A DNA stretch of 64,000 nucleotides from Limnanthes douglasii subsp. nivea (GCA_036936605.1 JAUPFV010000002.1:267042770-267106769); one strand, 5' to 3'; shown: positions 1 to 11,772, numbered from the stretch's first letter. Notes: generated by a model not told the origin, from the letters alone. Numbers and translations are program-made.

Positions 1-322
1 ACAAAATTCAAATTTCAACATAGGAAACTTTTCTAGTAACCTGAAAATCTTGACGACCAACATCTTTTGGTCATCACGAAACCATTTCACTGTGAAAAAT
101 ATAGCACTGACCGAAACAAACTCACTATACCACGATTAACATTTTGATGATCCCAACGATACATTATAATTTCGCTTTCCATATTTGAAGAAAAAAGAAT
201 ATAAAAGGACTATGGTTTTATTGATTAAAATGGATTGTCTTACAAATTTAAGTCACAAGTATATAGAATAATAACTTAATGGGTTAGTTGACCAAATATC
301 TAACGAGACTTTATTGCTAACA
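1..322 (-). repeat. Ty1/copia 3' LTR, partial (element F)
   Basis: Read on the minus strand, a purine-rich tract (gagtttgagggacag, plus positions 323-337) is followed at once by TGTTAGC. This is the usual polypurine-tract to LTR junction of a Ty1/copia element. The LTR runs off the left edge, so its other end and target duplication cannot be seen. The pol remnant immediately to the right has the same orientation, which supports the call. Confidence 0.6.
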
Positions 323-960
323 CTGTCCCTCAAACTCACAATACAAGAATAATATGCATTGAAAGTTTGTCACACCAAAAAACGAAAACAAGATATTGAC
401 TGATCCTTGATGAAGATATCAACAACCTGCAAAGTTGATAGAACAAATAGACGTGAGATTGTCCCAAGCTGAAGGTGATGACAAGTGAAGTGACAATTAG
501 TTTCAATGTGCTTCGTCGTCTCATAACAACACAATTCTTTGTAGTATGCATGTCGCTTTTGTTATCACAATGCAAAGAAGAAGGCTAGTATTGTTAACCT
601 CCATATCTGCAAGAAGTCACTTTAACTTAACAATCTCAAAAGTAATCAATTCTATAGTACGATACTCAACCTCGGTAGAAGATCTAGAAACAACATCACA
701 TTTCTTGCTTTTCCATGAGATTAATAAATCTCCATGGAAACAAAGCAACTAGTATCCAATTTAGGTTGACGAGAATCGTTATCCCAATTAGTATCACTAT
801 AGGCATGCAGTTTGAGCGAATAAGTCGAATGAACAAAATTATACGGAATTGAGTGCCACAAAGATATCTCAATACACAAAAAAAAACTCTCAATGGACAG
901 AAGTAGGAGTAGTAACAAATTGACTAACCACGTGAACATCATGAGCTATAAATGACCGAA
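323..960 (-). pseudogene. pol: Ty1/copia RNase H, decayed (element F)
   Basis: Minus-strand translation gives pieces of the C-terminal RNase H domain of a Ty1/copia polyprotein. Near 790-820 the segment HAYSDTNWDND retains the acidic YSD-x-(D/N)W motif of this domain. Near 480-560 the segment HIETNCHF matches the usual HI-(D/E)-x-x-(C/Y)HF end motif. Several stops and frame changes separate the pieces, so the gene is dead. It is the 3' end of pol, directly upstream of the polypurine tract. Its reverse transcriptase and integrase lie further away because gypsy element A inserted to the right. Confidence 0.65.
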
Positions 961-1578
961 TAAGTGTAAGATAGACCAAACTCCACATAAAAGTACAATG
1001 CAAAGTCTGGTATGATAAATGAACACCATCACTTGGAGAATATTGAGTACCGGTCTCAAGAAGGGTGTCTGTCGTCCTGTTATCAGAAAGTCACGTTCGC
1101 TGAAATTGATTAAATATATATATGAGAAATAATATAATCTGTATGAGACTGAACCACCTCAATACCCAAAAAATGACTTGAGAATTTCAAGTTTTTTTTA
1201 TCGTAAACTGATGAGTCAAATCACTTTTTAGTGGCTAAATACCATCAATATCATCACATATAATAATCATATCATCTCATATAAGGATAAAATAATTCGT
1301 TTTTCACTTGTACATCTGATAAATAAAGTCAACTCGTGATTATTTGCGTGAAAACTATGCAAATAATAATTAAAGAGAATTTCTCAAACCAAAATTGAGG
1401 AGCTTGTTTGAGATCATATAACCTTTCTTAAGTTAACTTCACCTGGTTGGTGAGCAACACACTGGGGAAGAGTCATGTAAAACTCTTCATGAAGATCACA
1501 AAGTTGAAAGAATTTCTAATAACGAACGGATGCAACAACAATAAAGGTACAAACTGTTGTCATTTTTTCTAATGGGTT
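961..1578 (-). pseudogene. pol: Ty1/copia reverse transcriptase remnant (element F)
   Basis: This AT-rich stretch has no open frame of note. On the minus strand, plus positions 1238-1276 translate as DDMIIICDDIDGI. That is recognisable as the catalytic YVDD-M-I-I segment of a copia reverse transcriptase followed by its usual acidic stretch. The position is right: upstream of RNase H in the same orientation. The rest of the domain is too decayed to trace. The continuation toward integrase is found past element A at 21880-22500. Confidence 0.5.
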
Positions 1579-1583
1579 CATAC
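1579..1583. repeat. Target-site duplication of element A, left copy (catac)
   Basis: The five bases catac lie directly before the 5' LTR of element A. The same five lie directly after its 3' LTR at 21302-21306. Ty3/gypsy integrases make 5-bp duplications, so the two ends belong to one insertion. Confidence 0.85.
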
Positions 1584-1927
1584 TCATATGGAAGTAGGAT
1601 TTTGAGGATTAAATGGTGAATAATGTAAATTTAAGCATTAAACTTTAAACATTGTAAGTTTAATCCTGGAATCACATGTAATATAAGTTTTAGAGAACAT
1701 TAGTGATTATGTATAATTATTGAGAACTAAATAGCAATTTATCCTCTTTTGTAACAGATTTCACTTTAAGGCTAAGTCTTGGATCCTCTATATAAAGGGC
1801 AAGGCTAACCTAATAAAAGGATTGGACACTTCTTCTCTTGAACTCATTTGTACTTGAACTTTCTCTCTCTAATCTCTCTCTAAATTTCTCTCTTAACAAT
1901 TCACTAAGGTGAAATATTAACTCATCA
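1584..1927 (+). repeat. 5' LTR of element A
   Basis: This 344-bp repeat matches 20942-21301. It begins TCATATGG where the 3' copy has TGCCATGG, so the terminal TG has mutated, and it ends in CA. A TATATAAA promoter box lies at 1789-1796 and a run of CT-rich leader sequence follows it. Confidence 0.85.
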
Positions 1928-1950
1928 AATTGGCGACTCTACTGGGGACT
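1928..1950 (+). other. Primer binding site of element A
   Basis: The sequence attggcgactctactgggga directly follows the LTR. This is the form of primer site reported for Ogre/Tat gypsy elements, complementary to the 3' end of tRNA-Arg. The tRNA assignment is from recollection of the family and was not aligned here. Confidence 0.7.
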
Positions 1951-2026
1951 GGATATAAGAAATTAGTGACTTATTCTGTTTGAAATCGATACAATTTTGT
2001 TGTATTTTCAATTCAAAATTAATACG

Positions 2027-3378
2027 ATGAATCGTGAGAACAATCCTACGCTTCGCTCAGTGATGGAAACTCTAAAAGATGATTTGCAGAGAGACGAAAG
2101 TAGACGTGATGGATCATCTCCGATCCAAACTCAATCTGATATCGTGGTCCGAATGAACCAGCTTTTGGACAAGATTAATGCTTTAAATGAGAAGTATGAA
2201 CGAAGGTAACAAGAGATCCACTCGGCAAAGCTTAAATCCGAGGTTAGACAAGAAACATATAAGACTGAGATGAGAGGTCAATCAAATCGATTTTTTGATG
2301 ATCGACTAGCTAAATCTGAGCCCAAAAAATCGTGTTTGTGTCTCCTAAAGAGCGATATTCATCTCGTAAAGGGAAAATAGATGAGCATAAATATGTGACC
2401 ATTAGTGACGAGGAGGTAGAAAGCTCAGCTTTGGGTTTTAAGAGGTACAAGGGTTCTTCGAAAGAGGAATCAGACAGTGATCAGTCGAGGAAACATAAAA
2501 ATGAGAGTAAATCTAAAAGGGATAATGCTCCTCGTTCTCCATGGTACGAAGGAAACACTTCAAATAAGTACGCTAAAACTGATCGAAATCTATATGTTAC
2601 AATGGGAACATATCAGTTTGTTCAAGGTGTAGACTAGAGAAATTCTCCATTGACAAGTGAAATTCGTTCCATGACGCTTCCGAAGCGTTTTGACATTTTG
2701 AAGGTAGAGAAGTTCGATGAGCTGCATGATCCCGATGATCACATCAAACAGTTCAAGAACTATATGATAAATTTCAAATATGATGACCGGCTGGTGTATC
2801 GTGCATTTTCACAAACTTTTAAGGGAACAACTCTTAAGTGGTACAATCGTATTCCGAAGGGGTCCATTTCGAATTTTAGAGATTTTTATACAACATTTCG
2901 AAGGCAGTTTGTGGGAAGTAAAGAAATGAGAGCAAATGGTGATACCATTATTCAGTGCAAGAACGCACTTGGGGAAAAATTGAAGGATTATACAAAGAGA
3001 TTTGTTTTGACCAGAGCTAGTTTGGACAATTTTGAAGAGAATGTGGTGATGACAACTTTTCGCCAAGGGTTATTACCACGAGATCTGGCCAATGAGACGA
3101 CGAAGAGAAGATCATTGACTTTTGGAGCTTTGATGGCTCAAGTTGAGGATCAGATTAAAGTTGAGGAGTCGACTGGAGTCCAAAGTGGACTAGTCAGCAC
3201 TCCGAAGAATTCGGGACAACAACCAATAATCTAGGGCAACCCTCGAATGGAAATGGTAATCAGCAGTCAAGGAAAAAGAACAACAATTTGCCTTCTTAGA
3301 GTGGTAGTTATTCAAATCACGCTCCATCTAACACTTACAACAGGACTAGACCAAATCAATAGGTCAAACCATAATATT
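2027..3378 (+). pseudogene. gag: gag of element A, N-terminal part, broken
   Basis: Gag, the particle-forming protein, starts at the ATG at 2027 with MNRENNPTLRSVMETL and stops at 2207. It resumes as a charged, Ser/Lys-rich segment (2332-2637). The conserved retrotransposon Gag domain follows (2650-3234), with DPDDHIKQFKNYM, a TLKWYNRIP core and YTKRFVLTRA. Stops at 2207, 2635 and 3232 interrupt it. The reading continues to 3378, where element B inserted, and the zinc-knuckle part resumes at 12633. Element C carries a close copy at 36658-38590. The first codon is supported by the same sequence in C, where ATG has become ATA. Confidence 0.8.
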
Positions 3379-3383
3379 ATACT

Positions 3384-3715
3384 TGATAAGGAAATAAACC
3401 ACCGGGTCCAAGACCAAAAATATTAATTGTTAAGTGGAATAAATGTAATTGTCCCATTAGTGTATTTATTATTGGTTAGAGGACAATGTACTAAGAATGT
3501 TAAATATAATAGACCAATTTGTAACAATAGAAGGACCACTTAGGAAATAAGTAAGGACCACTTCTCCCACTATATAAGGGAACACCTTTATTATTGGGTA
3601 GGTGGACATTCTTTAATACTTTCTCTTTCTACTTTCTTTCTCTATATTTTTTTTTCTCTAGTCACATCATACACAAGATCCAAGATTCCCTATTTTGTCA
3701 TTCTTTTACTCATTA
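3384..3715 (+). repeat. 5' LTR of element B
   Basis: The LTR starts TGATAAGG and ends in CTCATTA, where the 3' copy ends CTCATCA. It contains a TATATAA promoter box at 3571-3577 within the context ccactatataaggg. The 3' copy is very similar over its whole length. Confidence 0.85.
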
Positions 3716-3735
3716 TTGGCGCTGTCTGTGGGAAC
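3716..3735 (+). other. Primer binding site of element B
   Basis: Directly after the LTR is ttggcgctgtctgtgggaac. This TGGCGC-type primer site is common in plant gypsy elements and differs from the site of element A. I do not assign the tRNA. Confidence 0.65.
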
Positions 3736-3737
3736 AC

Positions 3738-5100
3738 ATGATACCTGAAGTGCAACGTTTTCCTCAAAACCACGATTTTAAGTCAATTATGAACGATAAG
3801 ATGACTGGGGAAGGGGTCGGGAGAGTTACGGCCCGAGATGGGTCATTATCTGAGGGTGAAGGAGTTCCCGAGCATGATCACTACGCACGGGGTCGGGATA
3901 AGCGGTCGACTCTGATCACGACGAGAAGACAACTAATGGACGATATCGCAAAGCTGAACACTGAGAAGGAGAAAGCCCTAAATGAAAAAAGGACCCAAGA
4001 AGGGAAATGTAAAGAGCCTATGATCGACAACGACAAAGAAGAATCCTCGGGTAGGGATCATAACAACAATGTCTCCCGTGGACGCGGTCATCGGGAATCC
4101 AAACCAGATCGGGAATCGGAAGTAAGGACAAAGGGATATTCGAAAGAAAATCAGGACGATTCCACTGACTTCTCTTCAAACGATTCTTCGGGTATAGAAT
4201 AGCGACGCAGGGTTAGACGAAATAAACTCACAAGGAAGAGTAAATCCCGACGCCATAGGACAAGGATTTTTGACTTACCAAAACTCAAGAAAGACAACAC
4301 CGAAGAAAGAACACCGAATTCTCACGAGAAAGAAGAAATTTTTACAGCAAGCAAAGAGGAGCGGGTCGTTCTACCTCAAGTCCAGTGGCAACCGTCGGTA
4401 AGCCAAACGCACGGGTACATGGTTAGTAGCCAGTTCATCAACCCGAGCAACAAAGGGTTATATGGAATCCCCACTGAGTGACTCGGCGACGACGCTTTTG
4501 GTTTTGGGCTTAATTGGAGAGCATCGCCGTTGTCAGACGAAATATTGTCGGGACATCTCCCGAAGAGACATATCCAAACTAGAAAAGTACGATGGCAAAA
4601 AGGATCCGGATAACCATCTGGAGGCTTTCAAGAACTTCATGCTAAATTATGACAACGAAGACAAGCTTCTGTGCCGAGTGTTTTCAATGACCTTTAAGGA
4701 TCGGGCATCCAAGTGGTACAGCAGGTTACCGCTAGGTTGCATTAAAAACTTTGGGATGTTTTGGATGATGTTCCGGAAACAATTCGTGGGAAGCAAGAGT
4801 TTTCGAGCTAATGGAGACACGATTGTCAACTGTAAACAAAAGCTAGGGAAAGCCTCAGGGATTATACCAGACGTTTTATCGATGCTAAGACGGATCTCGA
4901 TTACTGCAAAGAAAATGTGGCTCTGACATGATACAGTTTAGGACTGCTCCCGGGACCAATGATGCAAGCGGTCACAAAAAAACAGGCCTTTACCTTTTCC
5001 ACCCTCTTAGCTCAGGTGGAAAATCAGATATTAATTGAGGAGACCGAGGCGTCCGAGCTGGCAGCACAAATCCAGCAAAGCCCGCAGGCTTTGGTTGTTA
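3738..5100 (+). pseudogene. gag: gag of element B, frameshifted
   Basis: The ATG at 3738 lies just after the primer site and opens a 155-codon segment. It is acidic and Arg/Ser-rich with no clear fold, ending at a stop at 4200. A second frame (about 4540-4850) holds the Gag core: LEKYDGKKDPDNHLEAFKNF, a SKWYSRLP segment and QFVGSKSFRANGDT. A frame change near 4850 is needed to continue to about 5100. The zinc knuckle that normally ends Gag is not found. The sequence jumps instead to the tail of protease near 5150, so the Gag-protease boundary has been deleted. Confidence 0.75.
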
Positions 5101-5149
5101 TAAAACTGGGCACTTAGTCTTGTTATATCCCGCACGCTCAATCAATTAG

Positions 5150-6870
5150 TACACTTCCCCCAGCTGCTCAATCCGCGATGTCATCTACGGTTCATCAATG
5201 TTTGAAATACGTGGTCGGTAACAATGTAAGGGTTGTGAGAAGCACCCAGAAGGCGGCCTGGGAATGCTACTGCACAACATTAGCACCAAAGGGCGATCAA
5301 GAAATGGAACAAGTGTGAGACTAGCAGTTAAGGGGACTTCCATTGGGGTCGTTTCCCGTGGATGATCCTCGGGAAGCTCCCAGCCTACTGACTACCGATG
5401 AAGATTGCGAGAAATACCAGTTTACCAAAGGAAAAATTCTGAAGATATGAACCAACTTGACGTCGGATTTTAGGGCGAAGTTAATTTTATTGTTACAAGA
5501 GAGGTTATATTTGTTTGCATGGTGTTCATAGGATGTCACCGGAGTCCCAAAAGACCTGATAATTCATAATTTTACTATTAACCTAAACGTCCGACCAATC
5601 TCACAGAAACGTCGGTCTTTCTCCTAAAAAAAGCGGAAATCATTCTACGAAAAGTTGAAAGAATGCTAAACGTTGGTCATATGAAAGAGTCGAGGTACCC
5701 ACTATGGACATCCAATCCCGTTTTGGTCAAAAAGAAAAAATGGCAAGTGGAGGATGTGTGTGGATTTCACTGACCTCAACCAAGCATGCCCCAAAGATCC
5801 ATTCCCGATGCCGAGAATTGACCAATTGATTGATTCAACGTCGAGAAACAAACTACTCTCTTTTATGGATTCATATACAGGATATAACCAGATCAAATTG
5901 AACCCGACCGACCAGGAAAGCACGAGGTTCATCACTGGGCGAGGGCTATACTGTTACAAGGTTATGCCATTCAGGTTAAAAAAACACAGGAGCAACATAT
6001 CAGAGGCTGGTGAACAAGGCATTCGAGAAACAGATCGGGAGAAACATGGAAGCCTACATCGACGTCATGGTCGTGAAAAGCGAGACCGATGGCGACCATC
6101 TTGCTGATTTAAAAGAAACGTTTGACAGCTTAAGGGATATAAACCTTAAGTTGAACCCGAAGAAATAATATTTTGGGGTGAGGTCAGGAAATCTTTTAGG
6201 CTTCATAGTTAGCGAGAGAGGAATCGAAGCAGACCTAATTCAGCTATAGGCTCTGGCAAGCATGGCCTCTCCAAGAAGTATCAAAGAGGTCCAGATATTG
6301 ACCGGGCGACTGGCAGCTTTGAATCGATTTATATCTCGTTCATCTGACAAGTGTGCTCCATTTTTTCAGGTTCCGAGAAATGCTAAATCTTTCATTTGGA
6401 CACCAGTTTGCAACGAGGCTTTCTTTGGAATCAAGAATTATTTGTCATCCCCAAATCTTTTAACAAAGCCTTTGAAATGGGAAATTCTGTTTCTATATGT
6501 AGCGGTTTCCGATTATGTAGTGAGTGCGGCTTTGTCCATGAGTCAGGGGCGATCCCTAAAGTGGTATATTTTGTGAGCAAAAGCTTGTTAGACGCGGAGA
6601 CAAGATACCTGAAGCTCGAAAAAATGGCGTTGACCTTGGTAACCGCGACACAAAAAATGCGACTATACTTCCAGGCTCATTCGATTATCGTCCAAACGTA
6701 TTTTCCACTTAAATATGTACTACAATGCCTGGATATGTCTGGACGAATGTCCAAATGGTCGGTTGAATTGGGCGATTTTGATATCAATTTTCAACCAAGA
6801 ACAGCCATTAAAGTCCATGCCTTAGCTGATTTATTGGTCGAATTTTATTCCAGCCGACCAGAAGAAGTGG
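5150..6870 (+). pseudogene. pol: pol of element B: protease tail and reverse transcriptase
   Basis: The segment begins in the C-terminal tail of the aspartic protease (STVHQCLKYVVGNNVRVVR, about 5180-5240). No D(T/S)G active-site triad precedes it. Reverse transcriptase follows from about 5640: NVGHMKESRYP, then MCVDFTDLNQACPKDPFP (5751-5810), LLSFMDSYTGYNQIKLNP and FITGRGLYCYKVMPF. The catalytic loop at about 6052-6075 reads YIDVMVVKS where YxDD is expected, so one catalytic aspartate is lost. The connection domain (6262-6840) is open in two overlapping frames. At least four frame changes or stops occur. Confidence 0.8.
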
Positions 6871-6879
6871 AATCCCCCA

Positions 6880-7330
6880 AGGATGATAAGCAAGACGAAT
6901 GGATAATCAGAACTGACGGAGGGTCGAACATCAGCGAATGCGGGGCGGACGTAGCGATAACTACCCCTACAGGCATAATGATGCACCAAACGATCCGTTT
7001 TGGTTTCGCCACATCTAACAATGAGGCCGAGTAGGAAGCCACTTTAGCTGGTTTGAGGCTAGCACAAGTGTGTGGAGCCAAACATATACGTCTCGTTAAT
7101 GATTCTCAGTTACTGATAAACCAAGCCTCGGGAACATCAGAAGCTAGGAAAGAGCATCTGGTTTAGTATCTGGCTGCGTTACGCGTATTAGCTGTATTGT
7201 TTACCAAAGTAACCTACGAACACGTCCTTATGGCCGAAAATGTGATCGCAGACTCCCTTGCATCATCATCTTGCTCGAGCAACTACCCATGGATAATAAC
7301 TCAAGAAAACCATTCAATCATCAAAAGGAC
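6880..7330 (+). pseudogene. pol: pol of element B: RNase H
   Basis: RNase H removes the RNA strand during reverse transcription. The domain begins EWIIRTDGGSNISECGADV with the first catalytic aspartate in RTDGG. It continues through the NNEAE motif with its catalytic glutamate near 7020-7030, where the next codon is a stop (GAGTAGGAA). The third acidic site lies near LVNDSQLL (7090-7115). A further stop sits near 7165. It is followed directly by the integrase linker. Confidence 0.75.
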
Positions 7331-7399
7331 AGAACTTGACAATCGACCAGAGATTGCCTGCTAGATATCTTTAGTAGTCCTGTCAGAGTGGAGGAGCGA

Positions 7400-8470
7400 T
7401 GTTAAAAGTTTTTTGGCAGAAGGATCGCTACCGGAAAATAGTGCGTCGGCTAGAAAAGTGCGAAACAAAGCGCGAGGGTATGTTCTCTTGGGAGATGTAC
7501 TATATAAGAAATCCTTTAGCAGGACTTTGCTGAGATGTTTGGGGACTAACGAATCACAGATAATTGTGTCCAAACTGCATGATTGTGAAGGGGTCGCTCA
7601 TTGCGGTTATAAAGCGTTGATAAGGAGAGTTTTCCTCACAGGTTTTTATTGGCCGACGATAACCACCGACGCAAAGGACATAGTAAAAACGTGTGATACT
7701 TGTCAAAGGTTTGCAAATGCGATTCATATGCCCCCTGCTTCGTTGGAAGCAATATCGGAAGGCCTCCCTTTTGACTGATGGGGAATCGACCTGGTAGGAA
7801 CTTTACCGATGACATCCGACACCATGCAGATGATAGTAGTTGCGGTGGATTATTTCTCCAAATGGGTAAAGGCTGAGCCGTTGTCGGGAACAAAGACTAA
7901 AGATATCGTTAGATTCATTTGGTCAAACATCTGCTGTAGATATGGGGTCCCCGAAAGACTCACGATGGACAACGGACCCCAGTTTGATAGCAATGAGATG
8001 AAATCTTTTTGTTCGACCCATAGGATCAGACAATGTTTTTCAGCTCCATTCCATCCGCAGGCGAACAGACAAGTTGAGGTTACAAATCGGACTATCATAG
8101 ACGGACTCAAGAAAAACTTGGAAGGAAAAGCTAAAAAATGACAAGAATATCTACAGGAAGTTCTTAGGGCCTACTGCACCACTCCCCGAACGGCGACTCA
8201 AGAATCACCCTACACCTTAGTTTACGGAATGGATACGGTAACCCCTGCTGAATCGATCTTCCTGCTTTCAGGGTCAGAAGCTATGAAGAAAACAGGAATG
8301 GGGATGACCGACGATTGGCTCTTGATTTGATAGAAGAAAAGCGGAGCCGAGCTCAGTTGAGTTCACTGCATTAGCAGACCTTGATGAGGAGCAGATACGC
8401 GTCGAGAGTGCGCCTACGAGAGTTCAAAGTCGGAGATAAGGTTTTGAGAAGAGTTTTTTTGCATACTAAA
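7400..8470 (+). pseudogene. pol: pol of element B: integrase, truncated C-terminus
   Basis: The HHCC zinc domain is visible: two histidines in HDCEGVAHCGYKAL (7580-7620) and the cysteines in CDTCQRF (7690-7715). The catalytic core shows the first Asp in GIDLVG (7785), the second in TMDNGPQFDS (7960-7990), and the Glu in QANRQVEVTNRT (8055-8100). A TGG to TGA change at 7777 and a TGG to TGA at 8139 break the frame. The reading stops matching after RVFLHTK (8450-8470) and runs into repeats. The last part of integrase, complete in A and D, is therefore missing. Confidence 0.8.
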
Positions 8471-8660
8471 TGGAAATTTTCAATTGAACAATTGATCTAC
8501 AGAACCTTAACTGGTTTTTCAGTTTTTAACTGATCCACAATTTTTCCCGACCTAAAGGGAAATTTACAACTGAAGAATTGATCTACATATCCTACAGAAC
8601 CTAAGCTGGTTTTTTAAGTTTTCAACTGATCTATGAGTCTTCCCGACCCAAAACGAAAAA
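8471..8660 (+). repeat. Imperfect tandem repeat after pol of element B
   Basis: Two copies of a unit of about 90-100 bp follow the broken integrase. Both contain an aattgatctac segment, a ctggttttt segment, aactgatc and tttcccgacc. Tat elements are known to carry variable tandem repeats in this interval. The copies replaced the end of integrase, so a local rearrangement took place here. Confidence 0.6.
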
Positions 8661-8821
8661 CATCATATTTCTAAATAAAATTTTTCCAGGGGAAAAGCAG
8701 TTACAAAATAAACAAAGGTTCATTTCCCTCACCGGTTACAAAACAGAGCTATTACAAAAAAAAACTCAAAATCATCAAAATTCGGGAAATTGGATAATGG
8801 GCATAAAAAAGGGCAACGAAT
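8661..8821. other. Short noncoding gap between the two converging genes of element B
   Basis: No gene is visible in these 160 bases between the end of the sense pol and the end of the antisense gene. The conserved block seen after integrase in A, D and G is absent here. Confidence 0.5.
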
Positions 8822-11674
8822 TTAAACTTCTTCATCATCGGGATCGCTTTCTGAGGTATCTGTTTCATCATGATCTTCATCCTCGTAAACTACACCAGTC
8901 GGGCGGTCTTCTTCGGGAACATCCAGCCACATTGAGCCAAATGGAAGGTTGGGGAATCACCTATGCAGGTTCAGAATATAAGTATCTTTGGCGTCGGCTG
9001 CCTCCTTCTCCATCCATTTTTTGCACTTAACAACAAAAATGTCGTTTTCAGCTCGGAGGTCATCAATCTCTTTGTTTTTCTTCGCCACAAAGTGACGGAA
9101 AAAGCGGTTTTGGAACCTCGACGCCACCAACTGCCGCGCTTGATCATCACGATCTTTTTCGACTCGTAAAAGAGAGGTGCTCAAGGAGTCGTTCTTTCCT
9201 TGAAAAGAAGTCAGGGCCATCTCGGCTTTCGATGCTTTCTCTTTTGCCTTTTTAGCCCTTTCCTCCATAATCGTTCTTCCCTCGTCTCTCCCTTTAAGAG
9301 CGGTTTCCAACTCGGCTATCCTTTCCCTAGCATCCAGTAATTTTTGATTCAGCTCCCCCGCCCGTCTCTCTTTCATAGCAGCGGTACAATCATGCTGTAC
9401 AACAAAAAAGACAGCACATCATTGGCCCGCAGGGCAAAGGTGTGTGCGCTTCCAGGTACCGACAGCACATGCAGTTTTGTGTCGCTTGACGAGGCTCGAT
9501 CGACTCTCTTTGCTTCAGAAGGGCCAACCTTTTTCTTCTCTGGCGTGAGCTCACCGCCTTCATCTTTATCGGGAATCACCACGACTGCTGCGTTCTCTGC
9601 TGATATTGTCGCGGAAGCAACAATATCTCCAACCTTAGGCCCTTCCCAGACTACTCAAAAAGCGCCGGAATAGTCGCATTTTTAACAAGGTTCAGAACAG
9701 TTCCAACAACCCCGGGGGTTAACATCTGTTTTCTTCTTCAATAGTTTTGAACTTTTGGCCCCATTGCCATCAGCTACAAATTTCTCTCGCTTCTTCTTCA
9801 CCTCCTCGGGGGAGTCGATTTTTTCAGCGTTGGCAGCAACTACTGGCTCTTTTTCAGCGACATCAGCCCCAGCCTCATCTTTAGTTTCCTGATTAGCACC
9901 CTCATCATATTTTGAGCGCTTGCTAGGTGCCTTGTTGCATTTCGGCAGGAATAGACGTGCCTCGGGAGCGTCGGTTTTGGCAACCAAGTCCACCAAACTA
10001 GGTGGTTGGCGCAATTGTTCCAGGGTGAGGGGTTCGTCAGAGCAACGCCAAAGATTGCTCATTATCAAATTGGTGTTCTTAAAGCACCGGTGGAATGCCC
10101 GACCCCAATTCCTCCGAGCATAGTCTTTCAAAACTTGGAAGGTTATCTTGGCAATTTAAAAAACATCCTTCTTTAGCCTCTGGATATATTTTTTGCAAAT
10201 TAAAACAAAGGATCGGTAAAAAAAGGTGTATATATTACCATCAGGAACCCACGTACGCAGCAACCGCCTCGGGTTCTTTGGGGTATAGGGCCGACCATTT
10301 TTCCAACAACTACTGATAAATACGAACCGATGCTTCCACGACTTGTCGCTTTCAAGAAAGTCGTTTACGATCTTCCAGGTGTTCCCGAAAGAGGAATAAA
10401 AGAAAGGTAGTCTTGGCGATTTCAAAAACCCGACATTGCAACGTATTCCTCCGTCAGCATAACACGACCCGAGAACCGAGAAGCCATGATACAGGACATA
10501 AGTGTGTACCATGCGTTGGGGGTCATCTGGGAGGGGAAAATACCGAGAACCTCAAAATATTTTGCGATCTCAGGATCCAGAGGGAATCTTAGACCCCAAT
10601 TAATGAGCCCGGTAAAGATAACTATCTCCCGAGATTTGACATGCAGTGGTGTTTCCCCAGGAACGGGAAATAGTACCTTCACACACTCCGGTATCCCCCA
10701 TCGGATCAGAAGCTCGGGCTACTCTTTAGCAGTATAATACATGTACTTGCCCTCGTATAAAGCGATGACATTATCCCTGCACAGAGACCGATGATAGTTG
10801 GTTGTCATCACGACGTCTATCTCAGCAGGAAGAGGCTCTTCAGGTGGAAGAACAACAGCCCCCTCGCCCGCGACGACAATCTCAATTTCAGCCTCGTGTC
10901 CCTCAGCAGGACCAACTCCTGGATCCGCCAAGTTGGTCACCTTTGGGTCATTATCGCCAGCAATCTGCGTACCCTCCGCGCCTCTAGGATCAACTTCCTC
11001 CGGGATTTGGGAATGAGCCACATTTTTTGCTTTAACGAAGGTAGGGTTCACAAAGCTAGAACTGCTACCGATGCGTTTGTGTCTGGATCCACCTTCCCGC
11101 AGCTCTTGTGCACGTTCTATTTCCAACTTCTGAAGGTCGGCGTCTCTTCGAGCAACGCCCAAAGGAGTAGCAGCAGTATTAATACCTGTCCGAACCTCGA
11201 CAATTGAGTTGGTTAACTGCACCAGTTTAGGTGAGGTTCCCCCCACTGATGAGGATGATACGCTAAAGTCACCCATTGTAAGAAATTTGGGTCGAGGATT
11301 TTGCTTTGAGATTCGTTCGGGAAAAAAAAGGAGAGGCTAACTCACCCGTTGGAATTACCAGTACAGGCGTCAGGTCACCAGAGAGACCGACAGAAGGGCT
11401 CGGGGAAGAATTGCTCGAAGGAATAAGAATCGCTTCGGGGTTTGGGGCAACGATTGGTTTCGGCGCAATGAACGAGATTGCAGGCAGATGCGTTGACTGG
11501 ACAGGATCGTGAGGAAGAGAAACGAGCGTAAATGGTTTTTTGCTGGAATCCCAAATCAATCATGTGTCTCGATACTCTTCAGCTCGGTCACTTATACTAG
11601 ACCAATCGATGAATCCAAACACGAGCTTTGCTTTCTCTTTAGGTTTCTGATTATGCTTGGTTTTTTTTTTTCAT
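8822..11674 (-). pseudogene. Antisense extra gene of element B (Transposase_28-like domain, coiled coil, acidic tail)
   Basis: The gene reads on the minus strand, opposite to gag-pol. The start is the ATG at 11674, within a lysine-rich segment ending LVFGFIDWSSISDRAEEYR; a run of A's just after the ATG shifts the frame. A Ser/Pro-rich region (11559-11269) and a Glu-rich region (11276-10719) follow. The shared domain comes next with NWGLRFPLDPEIAKYFEVLG (about 10601-10540), then a probable intron (10147-10238). A basic Lys-rich part (10131-9682), a coiled coil (9376-8957) and an acidic tail ending at 8822 complete it. The central domain resembles the Pfam family called putative gypsy type transposon. 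Its function is unknown. Three or more frame breaks make it nonfunctional. Confidence 0.75.
10147..10238 (-). other. Probable intron in the antisense gene of element B
   Basis: On the minus strand the donor is atg|gtaatatata and the acceptor ttgccaag|ataacc, giving 92 nt. The position, between the shared domain and the WGRAFHRCF region, matches introns in C (40850-40938) and D (53670-53751). A one-base indel is needed to keep the frame afterwards. Confidence 0.55.
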
Positions 11675-11764
11675 AAACACAATGAACTCTCTCTCTAGAA
11701 TTGCTAAGGGGATTCTCTTTCTCTAGGATTTCTCTGAGGGAGCAAGTTATGAGAAGGGAAGATG

Positions 11765-11772
11765 TATTTATA
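11765..11772 (-). promoter_or_regulatory. TATA box for the antisense gene of element B
   Basis: The minus strand reads cctTATAAATAcatc, 91 bp upstream of the ATG at 11674. Elements A, C and D have a matching box at the same relative place. Confidence 0.65.

Noticed and set aside
10791..11207. Plus-strand frame of 138 codons
   Set aside because: It overlaps the well-supported antisense gene of element B on the other strand and shows no domain of its own.
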